From Qipengyuania pacifica (lineage in GTDB: Bacteria; Pseudomonadota; Alphaproteobacteria; Sphingomonadales; Sphingomonadaceae): 64,000 bases of DNA. Where the stretch lies: the NCBI RefSeq assembly GCF_019857205.1, contig NZ_JAHWXO010000002.1, forward strand, positions 248,001-312,000, given 5' to 3'. Position numbers and translations under genes: made by a program. The notes under the pieces are model-generated. The model ran no database searches. It saw only the letters and a program-made list of their open reading frames with translations, and had not been told where the DNA came from. Shown here in pieces: positions 18,901 to 28,117 of the stretch. Every line of letters begins with the position of its first letter. The first letter of the stretch is position 1.

Positions 18901-19387
18901 TGTGGACGAAGACGATCGCGAGGCGCGCGGATTATCTTGGCTCGCGCGGCAAACGCCCGATCTCGATGAGCATGAACGTGCAGACATTCTCGAGCGGGCA
19001 CTGACGGTATTGGGAGATCCGCAGTTTGCACCGGTCTTCGGGCCGCAGGCTCTTGCCGAAATCCCGCTTGCTGCGGAAGTGAATGGGCAGGTGGTGATGG
19101 GGACCGCCGACCGGCTCCTCGTCACCCCCGAAAAGGTCACGGTCGTCGACTTCAAAACGGCGAGGCGTCCGCCCCTATCGGTCGATGCCATTCCCGACAG
19201 CACGATGAAGCAGATGGCAGCATATGCGGCGGCGCTGGAGGTGATCTACCCTGGCCGCCAGATCGAGGCCGCCGTTCTCTATACCCAGACACCGCAGCTC
19301 TTCGCCTTGCCCGGCGAAAGACTTGCCGCTTACAAGAGCGCGTTTGCGGCTCCGCAGGAAAGTTTTGTGCTGCCGCCAGTTGAGTAA
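15908..19387 (+). CDS. addA: Double-strand break repair helicase AddA
   Basis: A 1159-residue UvrD-type helicase and nuclease. It has Walker A WLSASAGTGKTQVL (Lys32), motif Ia ILCLTFTKAGAAEM, motif II ILVDEAQDTNRAQW, motif III TVGDFKQAIFGFQG, motif V VMTVHGSKGLQAPIV and motif VI LLYVAMTRAEEAL. A C-terminal RecB nuclease motif (VVDFKTARRP, near 1080) completes it. The GTG at 15908 overlaps the addB stop and is preferred over an upstream in-frame GTG at 15872. trxA follows after a 49-bp gap. Confidence 0.97.
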   Translation: MSGQVYPLVGHQRDAVDPRESVWLSASAGTGKTQVLSARVLRLLLEPGADPSQILCLTFTKAGAAEMAVRVNEVLARWVRLPDEVLAEELANLGSPTDPETRSRARSLFARVLDCPGGGLRIDTIHAFAQYLLAAFPNEAQILPGSQPMEDRDRDLLSLDVLAELLESGEPIVREAVAEMSRRKGADAVRGWLMKCAGYLDTWYQPDWQGDLTAPVRRMLDIPFDAGADWVAEACTDGEFPVSALLACSRINAEWNTATGLKSADFAAGWLAASPAARLAELDGFFGTLLTQKGEPKSLANLEKIDPAYGGYIADVVDGIASVAQRRALLDLADFLVPQLTAGRAFAFEWEAAKAREGLVDFDDLIARAANLLSDTAMADWIRYKLDRSFDHILVDEAQDTNRAQWQIIEALTDDFFSGEGARGNAVRTIFTVGDFKQAIFGFQGTSPKNFRDARDRFAESMRKTADAAADLQGGPYPRYLREYGLGQSFRTADNVLDFVDSAIAAIGSEGLGLDRDAEEHEGQSRPGMVTLWNLIHADSGMEEGEVDEGWLGRHDRKLADRIAQQVRHWMDLGFPLVKDRHKGGAPRRAGPGDVMVLVRKRRDLASLIVARLHRRGVPVAGVDRLRLGNPLVVKDLMAAIRFAAQPLDDLTLACVLVSPLIGWSQEELLEYGYRAKNVRLWEHLRKSEAPRVGETMAILREILRRADFDTPQQLLHWILIGPMDGRRKLVARLGREANDPIDELLNAANAYAASHIASLQGFIQWFDAGEGEIKRDAGEGGDQVRVMTVHGSKGLQAPIVVLADAAIGPDGARDLELEETPLGHVEPRRIPLPGLTKEQKVGRLQVAEERAAAAEMEEHWRLLYVAMTRAEEALFIGGSLGPRDVKRGQAHEDSWYARLKPLFGNEPLADDLWGSRWEWGELTKEAPIESVSAAEPVTALPAWAVSPVGPEPRPPRPLAPSGLGEVEGSDPPLPPTHTADAARRGTLIHTLLERLPLVDEDDREARGLSWLARQTPDLDEHERADILERALTVLGDPQFAPVFGPQALAEIPLAAEVNGQVVMGTADRLLVTPEKVTVVDFKTARRPPLSVDAIPDSTMKQMAAYAAALEVIYPGRQIEAAVLYTQTPQLFALPGERLAAYKSAFAAPQESFVLPPVE

Positions 19388-19436
19388 ATACATGCGCAGC
19401 CCACATTGGGTGCCGACGAAATGTAGGAGATTTCCA

Positions 19437-19757
19437 ATGGCCACCACCGCCGTTACCGACGCCAGTTTCAAGTCGGACGTCCTCGAAAGCGAGAAGCCCG
19501 TGCTCGTGGACTTCTGGGCCGACTGGTGCGGACCGTGCAAGATGATCGCACCAGCCCTTGAAGAACTGAGCGAAGAACTGGGCGACAAGGTGACGATCGC
19601 GAAGATGGACATCATGGAAAATCCCGATGTTCCGGGTTCCATGGGCGTGCAGTCGATCCCTTATCTTGTTTTGTTCAAGAATGGCGAGCCGGCTGCGCAG
19701 ATGCGCGGTGCCGCCCCGAAAGGCCAGCTAAAGCAATGGCTTGAGGGCGAACTTTAG
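19437..19757 (+). CDS. trxA: Thioredoxin 1
   Basis: A 106-residue thioredoxin with the redox motif WCGPCKM (about residues 30-36) in VDFWADWCGPCK and the cis-Pro loop SIPYLVLFKNG. It reduces cytosolic disulfides, ribonucleotide reductase and peroxiredoxins. TAGGAG lies upstream of ATG 19437. Its last four bases overlap the stop of the convergent phosphatase gene. Confidence 0.98.
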   Translation: MATTAVTDASFKSDVLESEKPVLVDFWADWCGPCKMIAPALEELSEELGDKVTIAKMDIMENPDVPGSMGVQSIPYLVLFKNGEPAAQMRGAAPKGQLKQWLEGEL

Positions 19758-20578
19758 TCCAATCTAGAATATAGTTCGGCCAGCTCGTCCCACAGGGTCG
19801 GGCTTGCTGCACCCAGCAGGCCCGTTCGGCCCACCTCATCCACGCGATAGGGTGAGCCGTCGGGCCTTGCCGCTTTTCCGCCAGCTTCGTTCAGCCACAG
19901 AACGCCGGCAGCGTGATCCCAGGCAAGCGTGCGCTCGAAGATCGATACGTCGTTCACGCCGAGCGCGAGACGAGGATACTGCTCCGCCGCGCAATAGGGA
20001 ATGTCGACCAGATCGTACATCGGGGCGATGTGCCGCCTGGTCGCATCCCGCCGCGCATCGTCCATGAAAACAAGCGAAATGGCAGCTATCGGCGGGGTCT
20101 GGCCCGTCGGACGAGCAACGACCGTTTCCCCATTCACGCTCGCACCTTTACCCGCGCGCGCAACGCAGAAACGGCCCGTGAGGCAGTCAAAAATCCAGCC
20201 CGACCGGGCCACGCCCCCGTCTGCGTGGGCAATGATGATACCGAAGGGCGGTTTGCCCGCGGCGAAATTGCGTGTGCCGTCAATCGGATCGACGATCCAG
20301 CATGGCCGATCGAGCCGATCGAGTATCGACGGGTCCGCATGCGCCGTCTCTTCGCCCACGAATGCGAGAGTTCCGTCGATAGCGGATAGCCCTTCGCGAA
20401 GCAGCGCCTCGCTATCCTTGTCCGCGATCGTAACGGGGTCGTTACCGCCTTTGTCTTCCACATCGCCGGTCGCAAGGTTCTGATAACGCGGCAGGATCGC
20501 CTGCTCCGTCACGCGCTGCATCAAGGCGAGGATCGCCTCGTCCAGCGCCCGATCTTCGGAGGTGAGCGGAACAGTCAT
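19754..20578 (-). CDS. Inositol monophosphatase-family phosphatase (HisN/CysQ-like)
   Basis: A 274-residue FIG-superfamily phosphatase. It has the metal-binding VGEETAHAD (Glu pair), WIVDPIDGTRNFAAGKP and the C-terminal LAWDHAAGVLWLNEAGG. Such proteins act on inositol phosphate, 3'-phosphoadenosine 5'-phosphate or histidinol phosphate. The adjacent argJ and the HisN-like overall pattern make a histidinol-phosphate role possible, but sequence alone does not decide. ATG overlaps the argJ stop (ATGA), so the two are cotranscribed. Confidence 0.85.
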   Translation of the reverse strand: MTVPLTSEDRALDEAILALMQRVTEQAILPRYQNLATGDVEDKGGNDPVTIADKDSEALLREGLSAIDGTLAFVGEETAHADPSILDRLDRPCWIVDPIDGTRNFAAGKPPFGIIIAHADGGVARSGWIFDCLTGRFCVARAGKGASVNGETVVARPTGQTPPIAAISLVFMDDARRDATRRHIAPMYDLVDIPYCAAEQYPRLALGVNDVSIFERTLAWDHAAGVLWLNEAGGKAARPDGSPYRVDEVGRTGLLGAASPTLWDELAELYSRLD

Positions 20579-21801
20579 GAACGATAATCCGCGTTTATTG
20601 AAATATATCCGTGCGTCAGGTCGCAGGTCCAGACGGTCGCGCGGCCATCGCCCACACCGAGATCCACATCGATGCGAATATCCTGACCCTCGAGATGCCT
20701 GGCAACCGGTGCTTCGTCATAATCTGCGAGCGGCTGGCCGTCTTTTGCTGCCCAAGTGCCGCCAAAGCCGATCGAAAGCCGGTCGCGATCGGCAGGCTCA
20801 CCAGCCTTGCCGACGGCCATAACGACCCGGCCCCAGTTCGCGTCACCCCCCGCAACGGCCGTCTTCACCAGCGGCGAGTTCGCTATGGCGAGGCCGACAT
20901 GGCGAGCGCTGGCGGCGTCGGCAGCGCCGGTCACCGCTATCTCGATGAACTTTTGTGCACCTTCTCCGTCGCGCACGACCAGATGCGCCAAATCGCGGCA
21001 GATACCTAGAAGGGCGGCGTAAAACGCATCCGCCCCATCGTCATCCCAGGACGAGAGTGCCGGATTGCCAGCCTTTCCGGTGGCAAACAGGAGAACCGTG
21101 TCGCTGGTGGAGGTATCACCATCGACGGTGATGCAGGAGAACGTTGCCTCATTTGCCTTGGACAACATTTCCTGAAGAAAAGCCGGATCGACAGCGGCGT
21201 CCGTGAAGACATAGCCAAGCATCGTCGCCATGTCCGGCGCGATCATGCCGCTGCCCTTGATGAAGCCGGCGAGCTCCACGCGGGTTTGGGCGAGCATGGC
21301 GGAAGCGGAGGCACCCTTGGTGAACGTATCGGTCGTGCCGATGGCGCTGGCCGCATCTTCCCAGCCGCATGGCGCTGCAACCAGTGCCGCTTCGATCCCT
21401 GCCTGGGCCTTGTCCTTGGGCAGGGGCACACCGATCACGCCGGTGGACGACACGAACACCTCGCTCGGATCGCAATCGAGTGCAGAGGCGACCTGCGCCA
21501 TGATCTGTTCCACCGCCTCGCGTCCGCGATAGCCGGTGAAGGCGTTGGAATTGCCGGCGTTAACGATGAGCGCCCGGGCCCGGCCCAACCTAGCCTGTTC
21601 CCGGCCGAGTTCGACCTCGCTAGAAGCGCAGGCGCTCCGCGTGAAGACCCCCGCCACGGCAGTGCCGGGGCAAAGCTCGACATAGGTCAGGTCGCACCTG
21701 TCCCACGCCTTGTATCGCGCGCGGGCGATACGCAGCGTTACACCGTCGATCTGCGGCATGTCGGGGAAAGGGCGGGCGAGGGGAGAGCGTTCGAGATCCA
21801 T
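20575..21801 (-). CDS. argJ: Bifunctional ornithine acetyltransferase / N-acetylglutamate synthase
   Basis: The 408-residue ArgJ transfers acetyl between N-acetylornithine and glutamate in arginine synthesis. The self-cleavage site is visible in KGSGMIAPDMATMLGYVFTD, with the nucleophilic Thr in ATML. Other blocks are VNAGNSNAFTG, FVSSTGVIGVPLP, TFSCITVDGDTSTSD and the C-terminal HGYISINADYRS. Both chains are encoded in one frame as usual. It overlaps the phosphatase gene by four bases. Confidence 0.97.
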   Translation of the reverse strand: MDLERSPLARPFPDMPQIDGVTLRIARARYKAWDRCDLTYVELCPGTAVAGVFTRSACASSEVELGREQARLGRARALIVNAGNSNAFTGYRGREAVEQIMAQVASALDCDPSEVFVSSTGVIGVPLPKDKAQAGIEAALVAAPCGWEDAASAIGTTDTFTKGASASAMLAQTRVELAGFIKGSGMIAPDMATMLGYVFTDAAVDPAFLQEMLSKANEATFSCITVDGDTSTSDTVLLFATGKAGNPALSSWDDDGADAFYAALLGICRDLAHLVVRDGEGAQKFIEIAVTGAADAASARHVGLAIANSPLVKTAVAGGDANWGRVVMAVGKAGEPADRDRLSIGFGGTWAAKDGQPLADYDEAPVARHLEGQDIRIDVDLGVGDGRATVWTCDLTHGYISINADYRS

Positions 21802-21839
21802 GTCTCAGCCGCTACCCCCGCGTCCGTTGTTTGCCAAGT

Positions 21840-23915
21840 TCAGGCGGCGCGGCCAGCACTGCGCGGAACCAGCCAGAAAGCAAGACCGTACAGTAGCAGG
21901 GTCGCGATCAGCAGATTATTATACCCGGTGAACAGCGAAAGATATTCCAAGCAACCGCCAACAATAGTTCCAATGAGATTCAGCGCGAACGCACTTTGCG
22001 AATTTGAGGATTCCCGGAATCGCTTGGCGAAAGCAATATTCGCTAGATAGATAGGTAGGAAAGCCAGCACCGTGCCCGCGAACAGGCGCGGCCAGAACGG
22101 GAGGGGCAATAACCATTCGGGTTTAATGATCCACGCTGTGGCCAGTGAAACCGCAATCGCGGCAAATACGACCTTCAACGGTGGGGTTTTGAACTTGCGT
22201 TCCGTTTCCACTGCCGCGAGAACGACCACGAGCACGCCTGCAAAGACCAGCGCGTTAACGAACCACGTCGTGCCGAATAGCAAAGCGAAAGTCGCGATAT
22301 TCTTCGTTTCCAAAAGCAGGAAAGCGGCACCCATGAAGAAAAGGTCAGCGTAGGGGCGCATTTCCTTAAGCGGACCACCCAAAATGCGCACCGTTATCAC
22401 CGTGACAAGCAAAATACCCACTAGGGTGATGGCGTAGAGCGGTGGGAAGCCCTTGCCGTTGAAGTATAGGAATGGCGCATCGTCGGTGACTGTCTCGATG
22501 TTCGTAAATGAGGAAGCGCTGGACCAAGCGTTCCCACAAGATTGCGAGGCGGGTTGCTTGGCGATCGAGATGACGGCCTGTTGACCAGCGAAGGTGTCGA
22601 CACACGGGGCATGTCCAAACGCCTTTGCGGCGGTCGCTGCGAGGCGGTTGATAAGCCAATCCTCGCGGTAGTAATTATACATTGCAAATGCGCCGTCTTC
22701 ACTGAGCACGCGCGCAACCGACTCCAATGCTTCATCCGTGAAAAGGAAACTTTCAAGGCGGATCTGCGATGCACCACTGACAAGCGTGAGTGAATCCGGC
22801 AAAGCGAAAAGTACGAGATCGTATTTCTTATCGGTATTCTGGAGAAAGGCACGACCATCATCCACGTGGCGAGTGACGCGCGGGTCATCGTAGGGTCGAT
22901 CGATGTTGTAGGTCGCGCCCAATTCCATAATGACTGGATCGATGTCGACCGCATCAATTGATTTAGCGCCTTTGGCAAGCGCAATCGCGACGTCCGAACC
23001 CGAACCTGCACCAATGATCAGGACGTTGTCGAGATCACCCGATGCAACACGGTTGTAAGGAGTTTCATAAATTCGTTCGCCTTGTGTGATCTTCCATTCT
23101 GCTGGAGCCATCAACTGGTGAGGAACCCGGTTGGCGCGGATTTCAAGAAAGCCAGGAAATTCATCTGAGCCCGACGTCTCTATTTTGTAATATGGCGACC
23201 AATAAACGTCTTCACGCAGGCTCTCTTGCCCGAGCGGAATGAGAAGCGCCGCGCACCACGCTAAGCTAACTAAGCGACGCTTATGGTCAGTCAGGACGAG
23301 GTACGGTACAACGGCCATAAGGCCCCAGACGATCGACGGCGCACGCAGAAAGCTCAGGGCGGTAAATGTAAGAATGCCTACGAGCGATCCAATGAGGTCC
23401 CAGCGATAGGCAGTAAGCGGCGCTAGTCTTGCAAAGCAGCGGCCAACAAGTTCGGCAGGTCCGGCAAGAATGGCGGCTACGATCACGAATACCAAAGGCA
23501 ACGCCACCCATGCGGGGGGGCCAACGATATTCAGAGACGTGAAATAGATCAGGTCAGATCCCGTGCTTTCGACCGAAACGGGAAACTTGATCACAGCAAT
23601 CACAAGGATTGTCAGCAGTGGTAGGGAAAGCGGCCAGATCGACCACGATTTACGGCTGATAAGAAAACCTGCCCCAATACCTAAGAAAGATCCCAAAAGA
23701 ACGAAGTTCGAGAAATACGACAGATGAACAACGTTCGCTCCGAGCCAGCGAATCAGCGCAAGTTCAACGAACAGCATTGTAAACGCCGCTAAAACGAGCC
23801 GTCTCACCACGACGGTACTCTCCGTAGCCTCGTCTGCTGTGGACGCATGCCCTTTGTCGGTCCAATTACTACCAATGGGATCGAGTGCCCCATTTGCCGT
23901 CGACGCATCCGTCAT
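21840..23915 (-). CDS. Multi-pass membrane protein with spermidine synthase/methyltransferase-like domain
   Basis: A 691-residue protein. About six or more N-terminal hydrophobic helices (for example LVLAAFTMLFVELALIRWLG and FVLLGSFLGIGAGFL) are followed by a soluble domain with VLIIGAGSGSDVAIALAKG, DAVDIDPVIMELG and DDGRAFLQNTDKKYDLVLF. Further membrane helices follow (ALLFGTTWFVNALVFAGVLVVV and others). The soluble part is the spermidine synthase / class I methyltransferase fold. This layout matches membrane-bound spermidine synthase-like proteins of unknown substrate. ATG 23915 has AGGGGG upstream. Base use is visibly more AT-rich than argJ or secA, hinting at transfer. Confidence 0.75.
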   Translation of the reverse strand: MTDASTANGALDPIGSNWTDKGHASTADEATESTVVVRRLVLAAFTMLFVELALIRWLGANVVHLSYFSNFVLLGSFLGIGAGFLISRKSWSIWPLSLPLLTILVIAVIKFPVSVESTGSDLIYFTSLNIVGPPAWVALPLVFVIVAAILAGPAELVGRCFARLAPLTAYRWDLIGSLVGILTFTALSFLRAPSIVWGLMAVVPYLVLTDHKRRLVSLAWCAALLIPLGQESLREDVYWSPYYKIETSGSDEFPGFLEIRANRVPHQLMAPAEWKITQGERIYETPYNRVASGDLDNVLIIGAGSGSDVAIALAKGAKSIDAVDIDPVIMELGATYNIDRPYDDPRVTRHVDDGRAFLQNTDKKYDLVLFALPDSLTLVSGASQIRLESFLFTDEALESVARVLSEDGAFAMYNYYREDWLINRLAATAAKAFGHAPCVDTFAGQQAVISIAKQPASQSCGNAWSSASSFTNIETVTDDAPFLYFNGKGFPPLYAITLVGILLVTVITVRILGGPLKEMRPYADLFFMGAAFLLLETKNIATFALLFGTTWFVNALVFAGVLVVVLAAVETERKFKTPPLKVVFAAIAVSLATAWIIKPEWLLPLPFWPRLFAGTVLAFLPIYLANIAFAKRFRESSNSQSAFALNLIGTIVGGCLEYLSLFTGYNNLLIATLLLYGLAFWLVPRSAGRAA

Positions 23916-24093
23916 GGTTATCCCCCTAAAAGATGGCATCCCCATTATGCAGGGACGCGTGTCCAATGGACGGAGTGACTATGGCGCTATGGTTAATTCA
24001 GGGTAAACAGGACCAACGCGATCGTAGATAATCCCGGCATTTACGCAGTCAGCGCGGTGGACAAACGCGGAATGCGCACTACTTTGCAGCTTC

Positions 24094-24363
24094 ATGCTTC
24101 GTCGCCTGATTACCCTGCTTGCGATCCTGTCCGGCCTTACTGCTGCCGGCGCGCCCGCGCATGCGGTTGTTTACGATGCGGCATCCGGGGTCGAACTGGC
24201 GGCCAAGGCGGAAAAAACCTGCAAAGGCGATGCCTGCAGGTGCACCGATGCCGATCGCCAGACCTTCGATCTGCCCCGGGAAAAGAAGCCCAGCAAGCCG
24301 GCGACCGTCATCACGGTTTTCATTCCGACTGTGCAAATGGGTATCGACCGCGCCCGCGAATAG
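24094..24363 (+). CDS. Small exported protein of unknown function
   Basis: An 89-residue protein with a clear signal peptide (MLRRLITLLAILSGLTAAGAPAHA, cleavage likely after AHA). The mature region is short and Cys-containing (TCKGDACRCTDADR) and ends with IPTVQMGIDRARE. I do not recognise a family. It lies just upstream of secA on the same strand with 94 bp between them, and cotranscription is possible. Confidence 0.6.
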   Translation: MLRRLITLLAILSGLTAAGAPAHAVVYDAASGVELAAKAEKTCKGDACRCTDADRQTFDLPREKKPSKPATVITVFIPTVQMGIDRARE

Positions 24364-24457
24364 GCTGCCGGTTCAGTTCCAGATTTCCGTTCGGCACGAG
24401 CAGCGTGCGCGGACGTTCACCCCATAGAATTCATCCGGAAGGCTCAGGGCCCCTCAC

Positions 24458-27223
24458 ATGTTCAATACGCTCATGAAATCGATGTTCGGTTCGTCGAACG
24501 AACGTTACGTCAAATCACTTGGTAAAATCGTCGCACAGATCAACGCGCTCGAACCGCAATTGCAGGCGCTTTCCGACGAGGAACTCGCCGCCCAGACCGA
24601 CAAGTTCCGCGGCCAGTTGGCCGATGGCAAGACGCTGGACGATATTCTTCCCGAAGCCTTCGCCACCGTACGCGAGGCATCGGTCCGGGTGCTGGGCATG
24701 CGGCACTTCGACGTGCAGATGGTGGGCGGTATCGTCCTCCATCGCGGCGAAATTTCGGAAATGCGCACCGGTGAAGGCAAGACGCTGGTCGCGACACTGG
24801 CGACCTATCTGAACGCGATCGAGGGCAAGGGCGTTCACGTCGTGACCGTGAACGATTACCTCGCCGCACGCGACGCGGAATGGATGGGCCGCCTGCACCG
24901 CTTCCTCGGCCTGACAGTGGGCGTGATCGTGCCCAACCTTGCCGAACCGCAGCGCCGCGATGCGTATAATTCCGACATTACCTATTCGACGAATAACGAA
25001 CTGGGTTTCGATTACCTGCGCGACAATATGAAACACGAGCGCGGCCAGATGGTGCAGCGTCCGTTCAATTACGCGATCATCGACGAGGTGGATTCCATCC
25101 TCATCGACGAGGCGCGTACGCCGCTGATCATTTCCGGGCCGACCGAGGACAAATCCGACCTCTACATCTCGATCGACGAGGTGGTGAAGACCTTCCCCGA
25201 AGACTGGTACGAGAAGGACGAGAAGCAGCGCAGCATCCAGCTGACCGAAGAAGGCACCGAAGAGGTCGAAAAGCTGCTGATCGAAAAGGGCCTGCTGGAG
25301 TCGGAAAATCTCTACGACGTGGAGAACACGCAGGTCGTGCACCATCTCGACCAGGCCCTGCGCGCCGTGCACATGTTCAAGAAGGACATCGACTACATCG
25401 TCAAAGACGACAAGGTCGTCATCATCGACGAGTTTACCGGCCGCATGATGGACGGTCGCCGCTGGTCGAACGGCCTGCACCAAGCGGTGGAGGCCAAGGA
25501 GGGCGTCAAGATCGAGCCCGAGAACCAGACGCTCGCTTCTATCACCTTCCAGAACTACTTCCGCATGTATCCCAAGCTGTCGGGTATGACCGGTACCGCA
25601 GCCACCGAAGCCGCTGAATTCTGGGACATCTACAAGATGAACGTGGTCGAGATACCGACCAATGTTCCCGTCGCCCGCATCGATGAGGACGACGAATTCT
25701 ACAAGAATACGCAGGACAAGTTCAAAGCCATCGCCAAGGCGATCGCCGAGAAGAATGCCATCGGACAGCCGGTGCTGGTCGGCACGGTGTCGATCGAAAA
25801 GTCGGAAATGCTCAGCGAATTCCTGCGGCAGGAAGGCGTCGACCACGAAGTTCTCAACGCGCGCCAGCACGAGCGCGAAGCGCATATCGTGGCGCAGGCA
25901 GGCCGCATCGGTGCCGTGACCATTGCGACCAACATGGCCGGTCGCGGGACGGACATCCAGCTGGGCGGCAACGTCGATTTCCGGATCGACGACGAGCTGG
26001 GCGACATGGAAGATGGCGCCAAGAAGGATCTGGAAAAGGATCGGATCAAGGCGGAAGTTGCAGCCGAGCGCCAGAAGGTGCTCGATGCAGGCGGCCTGTT
26101 CGTGCTGGGCACGGAGCGCCACGAAAGCCGCCGCATCGATAACCAGTTGCGCGGCCGTTCGGGACGCCAGGGCGACCCGGGTCTGAGCCGGTTCTATCTG
26201 TGCCTGGAGGACGATCTGCTACGCATTTTCGGTCCGGACACGCTGTTTGCCAAGATGATGAACTCGAACCTGGAAGACGGCGAAGCAATCGGGTCCAAAT
26301 GGCTTTCCAAGGCCATCGAAACCGCCCAGAAAAAGGTCGAGGCGCGGAACTATGAGATCCGCAAACAGGTCGTCCAGTACGACGACGTGATGAACGATCA
26401 GCGCAAGGTAATCTATGAACAGCGCGCCGAAATCATGGACAGCGAAGCGGTCGATGATGTGGTGGTCGACATGCGTCACGATGCGATCAATTCGCTGGTT
26501 GGCGAAGCCTGCCCTCCGGGCTCCTATCCCGAGCAGTGGGATATCGCCGGCCTGAAGGAGCGCGTCGGCGAAGTTCTCGGCATCGACGTCCCCATCGAAC
26601 AATGGGTCGACGAAGATCAGGTCGAACCCGAGATTATCGAGGAACGACTGGCGGCAGAAGCCGACACGATCATGGACAACAAGATCGCGGCGGCGGACCC
26701 GGGCCTGTGGCGCCGTATCGAGAAAAGCGTGCTGCTGCAGGAACTTGACGGGCAGTGGAAAGATCACCTCGCAACCCTCGACGCCTTGCGTCAGGTGGTG
26801 GGGCTGCGTGCTCATGCGCAGAAGCAACCGCTGAACGAATACAAGCAGGAAGCCTTCAGCCTGTTCGAAAACATGCTCGACAATCTGCGCGAGACGGTGA
26901 CCAACAAGCTGATCAGGCTGGAACTGGTGGAGCCGGCACCGCTGCCCCAGATAGACCTGCCTGACCTTCCCGATTTCCTGACCGGCCATATCGATCCGCT
27001 GTCGGGTCTCGACGATTCGAACGATGGCGATGGTTCGGCCAGCCGCGCGGCGCTGTTCGGCGCCCTGGCGGGCAGCCCTCGTGCCGCCGTAGGGCCGGGC
27101 GGCTCTGCCAGCGACAACCCCTATGCGGGAATGGAAATCAGCCGAAATTCGCCGTGCCCGTGTGGATCGGGCAACAAGTACAAGCATTGTCACGGGGCCA
27201 TCAGCGCCGGGTCGACGGTCTGA
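24458..27223 (+). CDS. secA: Preprotein translocase ATPase SecA
   Basis: The 921-residue motor drives unfolded preproteins through SecYEG. It shows Walker [14 protein letters not shown], the DEAD-like [45 protein letters not shown] and the wing/scaffold region. The C-terminal zinc-binding SecB-interaction motif [17 protein letters not shown] is intact. Length is normal. A strong terminator follows about 46 bp past the stop. Confidence 0.99.
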   Translation: MFNTLMKSMFGSSNERYVKSLGKIVAQINALEPQLQALSDEELAAQTDKFRGQLADGKTLDDILPEAFATVREASVRVLGMRHFDVQMVGGIVLHRGEISEMRTGEGKTLVATLATYLNAIEGKGVHVVTVNDYLAARDAEWMGRLHRFLGLTVGVIVPNLAEPQRRDAYNSDITYSTNNELGFDYLRDNMKHERGQMVQRPFNYAIIDEVDSILIDEARTPLIISGPTEDKSDLYISIDEVVKTFPEDWYEKDEKQRSIQLTEEGTEEVEKLLIEKGLLESENLYDVENTQVVHHLDQALRAVHMFKKDIDYIVKDDKVVIIDEFTGRMMDGRRWSNGLHQAVEAKEGVKIEPENQTLASITFQNYFRMYPKLSGMTGTAATEAAEFWDIYKMNVVEIPTNVPVARIDEDDEFYKNTQDKFKAIAKAIAEKNAIGQPVLVGTVSIEKSEMLSEFLRQEGVDHEVLNARQHEREAHIVAQAGRIGAVTIATNMAGRGTDIQLGGNVDFRIDDELGDMEDGAKKDLEKDRIKAEVAAERQKVLDAGGLFVLGTERHESRRIDNQLRGRSGRQGDPGLSRFYLCLEDDLLRIFGPDTLFAKMMNSNLEDGEAIGSKWLSKAIETAQKKVEARNYEIRKQVVQYDDVMNDQRKVIYEQRAEIMDSEAVDDVVVDMRHDAINSLVGEACPPGSYPEQWDIAGLKERVGEVLGIDVPIEQWVDEDQVEPEIIEERLAAEADTIMDNKIAAADPGLWRRIEKSVLLQELDGQWKDHLATLDALRQVVGLRAHAQKQPLNEYKQEAFSLFENMLDNLRETVTNKLIRLELVEPAPLPQIDLPDLPDFLTGHIDPLSGLDDSNDGDGSASRAALFGALAGSPRAAVGPGGSASDNPYAGMEISRNSPCPCGSGNKYKHCHGAISAGSTV

Positions 27224-27269
27224 TCGAACCGTCGCGCCGCGTGTGGCGAAATATCAGCTAGTATGTTGG

Positions 27270-27305
27270 ACGGGGGCCGTGGACGATCACGGTCCCCGTT
27301 CATTC
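27270..27305 (+). terminator. Intrinsic terminator after secA
   Basis: A 12-bp stem, ACGGGGGCCGTG (27270-27281) pairing with CACGGTCCCCGT (27288-27299) with one G-T pair, loop GACGAT, followed by TCATTCATTT. Confidence 0.85.
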
Positions 27306-27346
27306 ATTTCCAGGCATAGGCCTCGGTTCGGATTGGGATTGCACCT

Positions 27347-28087
27347 ATGGCCGCATTGATTGCGGGTTTTTTCGTCACGGCGCTGCTCTATGCGAGCGTC
27401 GGGTTTGGCGGCGGGTCGACCTATACGGCTTTGCTTGCCCTATCGGCGGTCGACTATCGTGTGCTTCCGCTTCTTTCGCTGGCCTGCAACATCGTGGTCG
27501 TCGCAGGCAGCACGGTGCGATTTGCGCGCGCGGAGATAACGCCCTGGCGCGGCGCGATAATCCTGACAGCGATCGCTGCGCCGGCAGCATTCCTGGGTGG
27601 TCTGACACCTATCGGCCAATCCGCATTCCTTGCCATACTGGGTGCGAGTCTGCTGCTGACCGCGCTGACGCTGGTGCTTCCGTCGCGGGCAAGCGGAGAT
27701 TCCGACCCGACGCGCTTGGCGCGGTTCATGCCGTTGCTGGCCGTTCCCCTTGGCTATCTGGCTGGCCTGGTCGGCATCGGCGGCGGCATCTTCCTGGCGC
27801 CGTTTCTTCACCTGACGAAGTGGAACAGCGCGCGAGCCATAGCGGCGACGGCAAGCCTGTTCATTCTGGTCAATTCCCTGTTCGGGCTGGCCGGACAATT
27901 GCTGAAAGGCGGTGCAGAGCGATTGGGAGCCGCGGTGGACCTTGGCCTGCCCCTGCTGATCGCCGTCGCCATCGGAGGCCAGATCGGCAGCTTCCTGGCG
28001 CTGAAATATCTGCCCCAGCGCTGGATCCGCCTCGGCACCGCAGCGCTCACCGGCTGGGTAGGCGCGCGTCTGCTGCTGAATTTGTGA
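27347..28087 (+). CDS. TauE/SafE-family membrane permease (anion export type)
   Basis: A 246-residue polytopic protein with about eight hydrophobic helices and the family repeats GGGSTYTALLAL near the N-terminus and LVGIGGGIFLAPFLHL near the middle. TauE/SafE proteins move sulfite, sulfonates or related organic anions; the actual substrate here is unknown. The start at ATG 27347 puts the first helix at the N-terminus. It is convergent with the signalling operon that ends at 28118. Confidence 0.85.
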   Translation: MAALIAGFFVTALLYASVGFGGGSTYTALLALSAVDYRVLPLLSLACNIVVVAGSTVRFARAEITPWRGAIILTAIAAPAAFLGGLTPIGQSAFLAILGASLLLTALTLVLPSRASGDSDPTRLARFMPLLAVPLGYLAGLVGIGGGIFLAPFLHLTKWNSARAIAATASLFILVNSLFGLAGQLLKGGAERLGAAVDLGLPLLIAVAIGGQIGSFLALKYLPQRWIRLGTAALTGWVGARLLLNL

Positions 28088-28117
28088 GAAAAGTGGTCAT
28101 CTGAATTAGCCGTCGCG

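Noticed and set aside
24515-26122. 535-residue frame antisense to secA
   Set aside because: Shadow of secA codons with no domain features.
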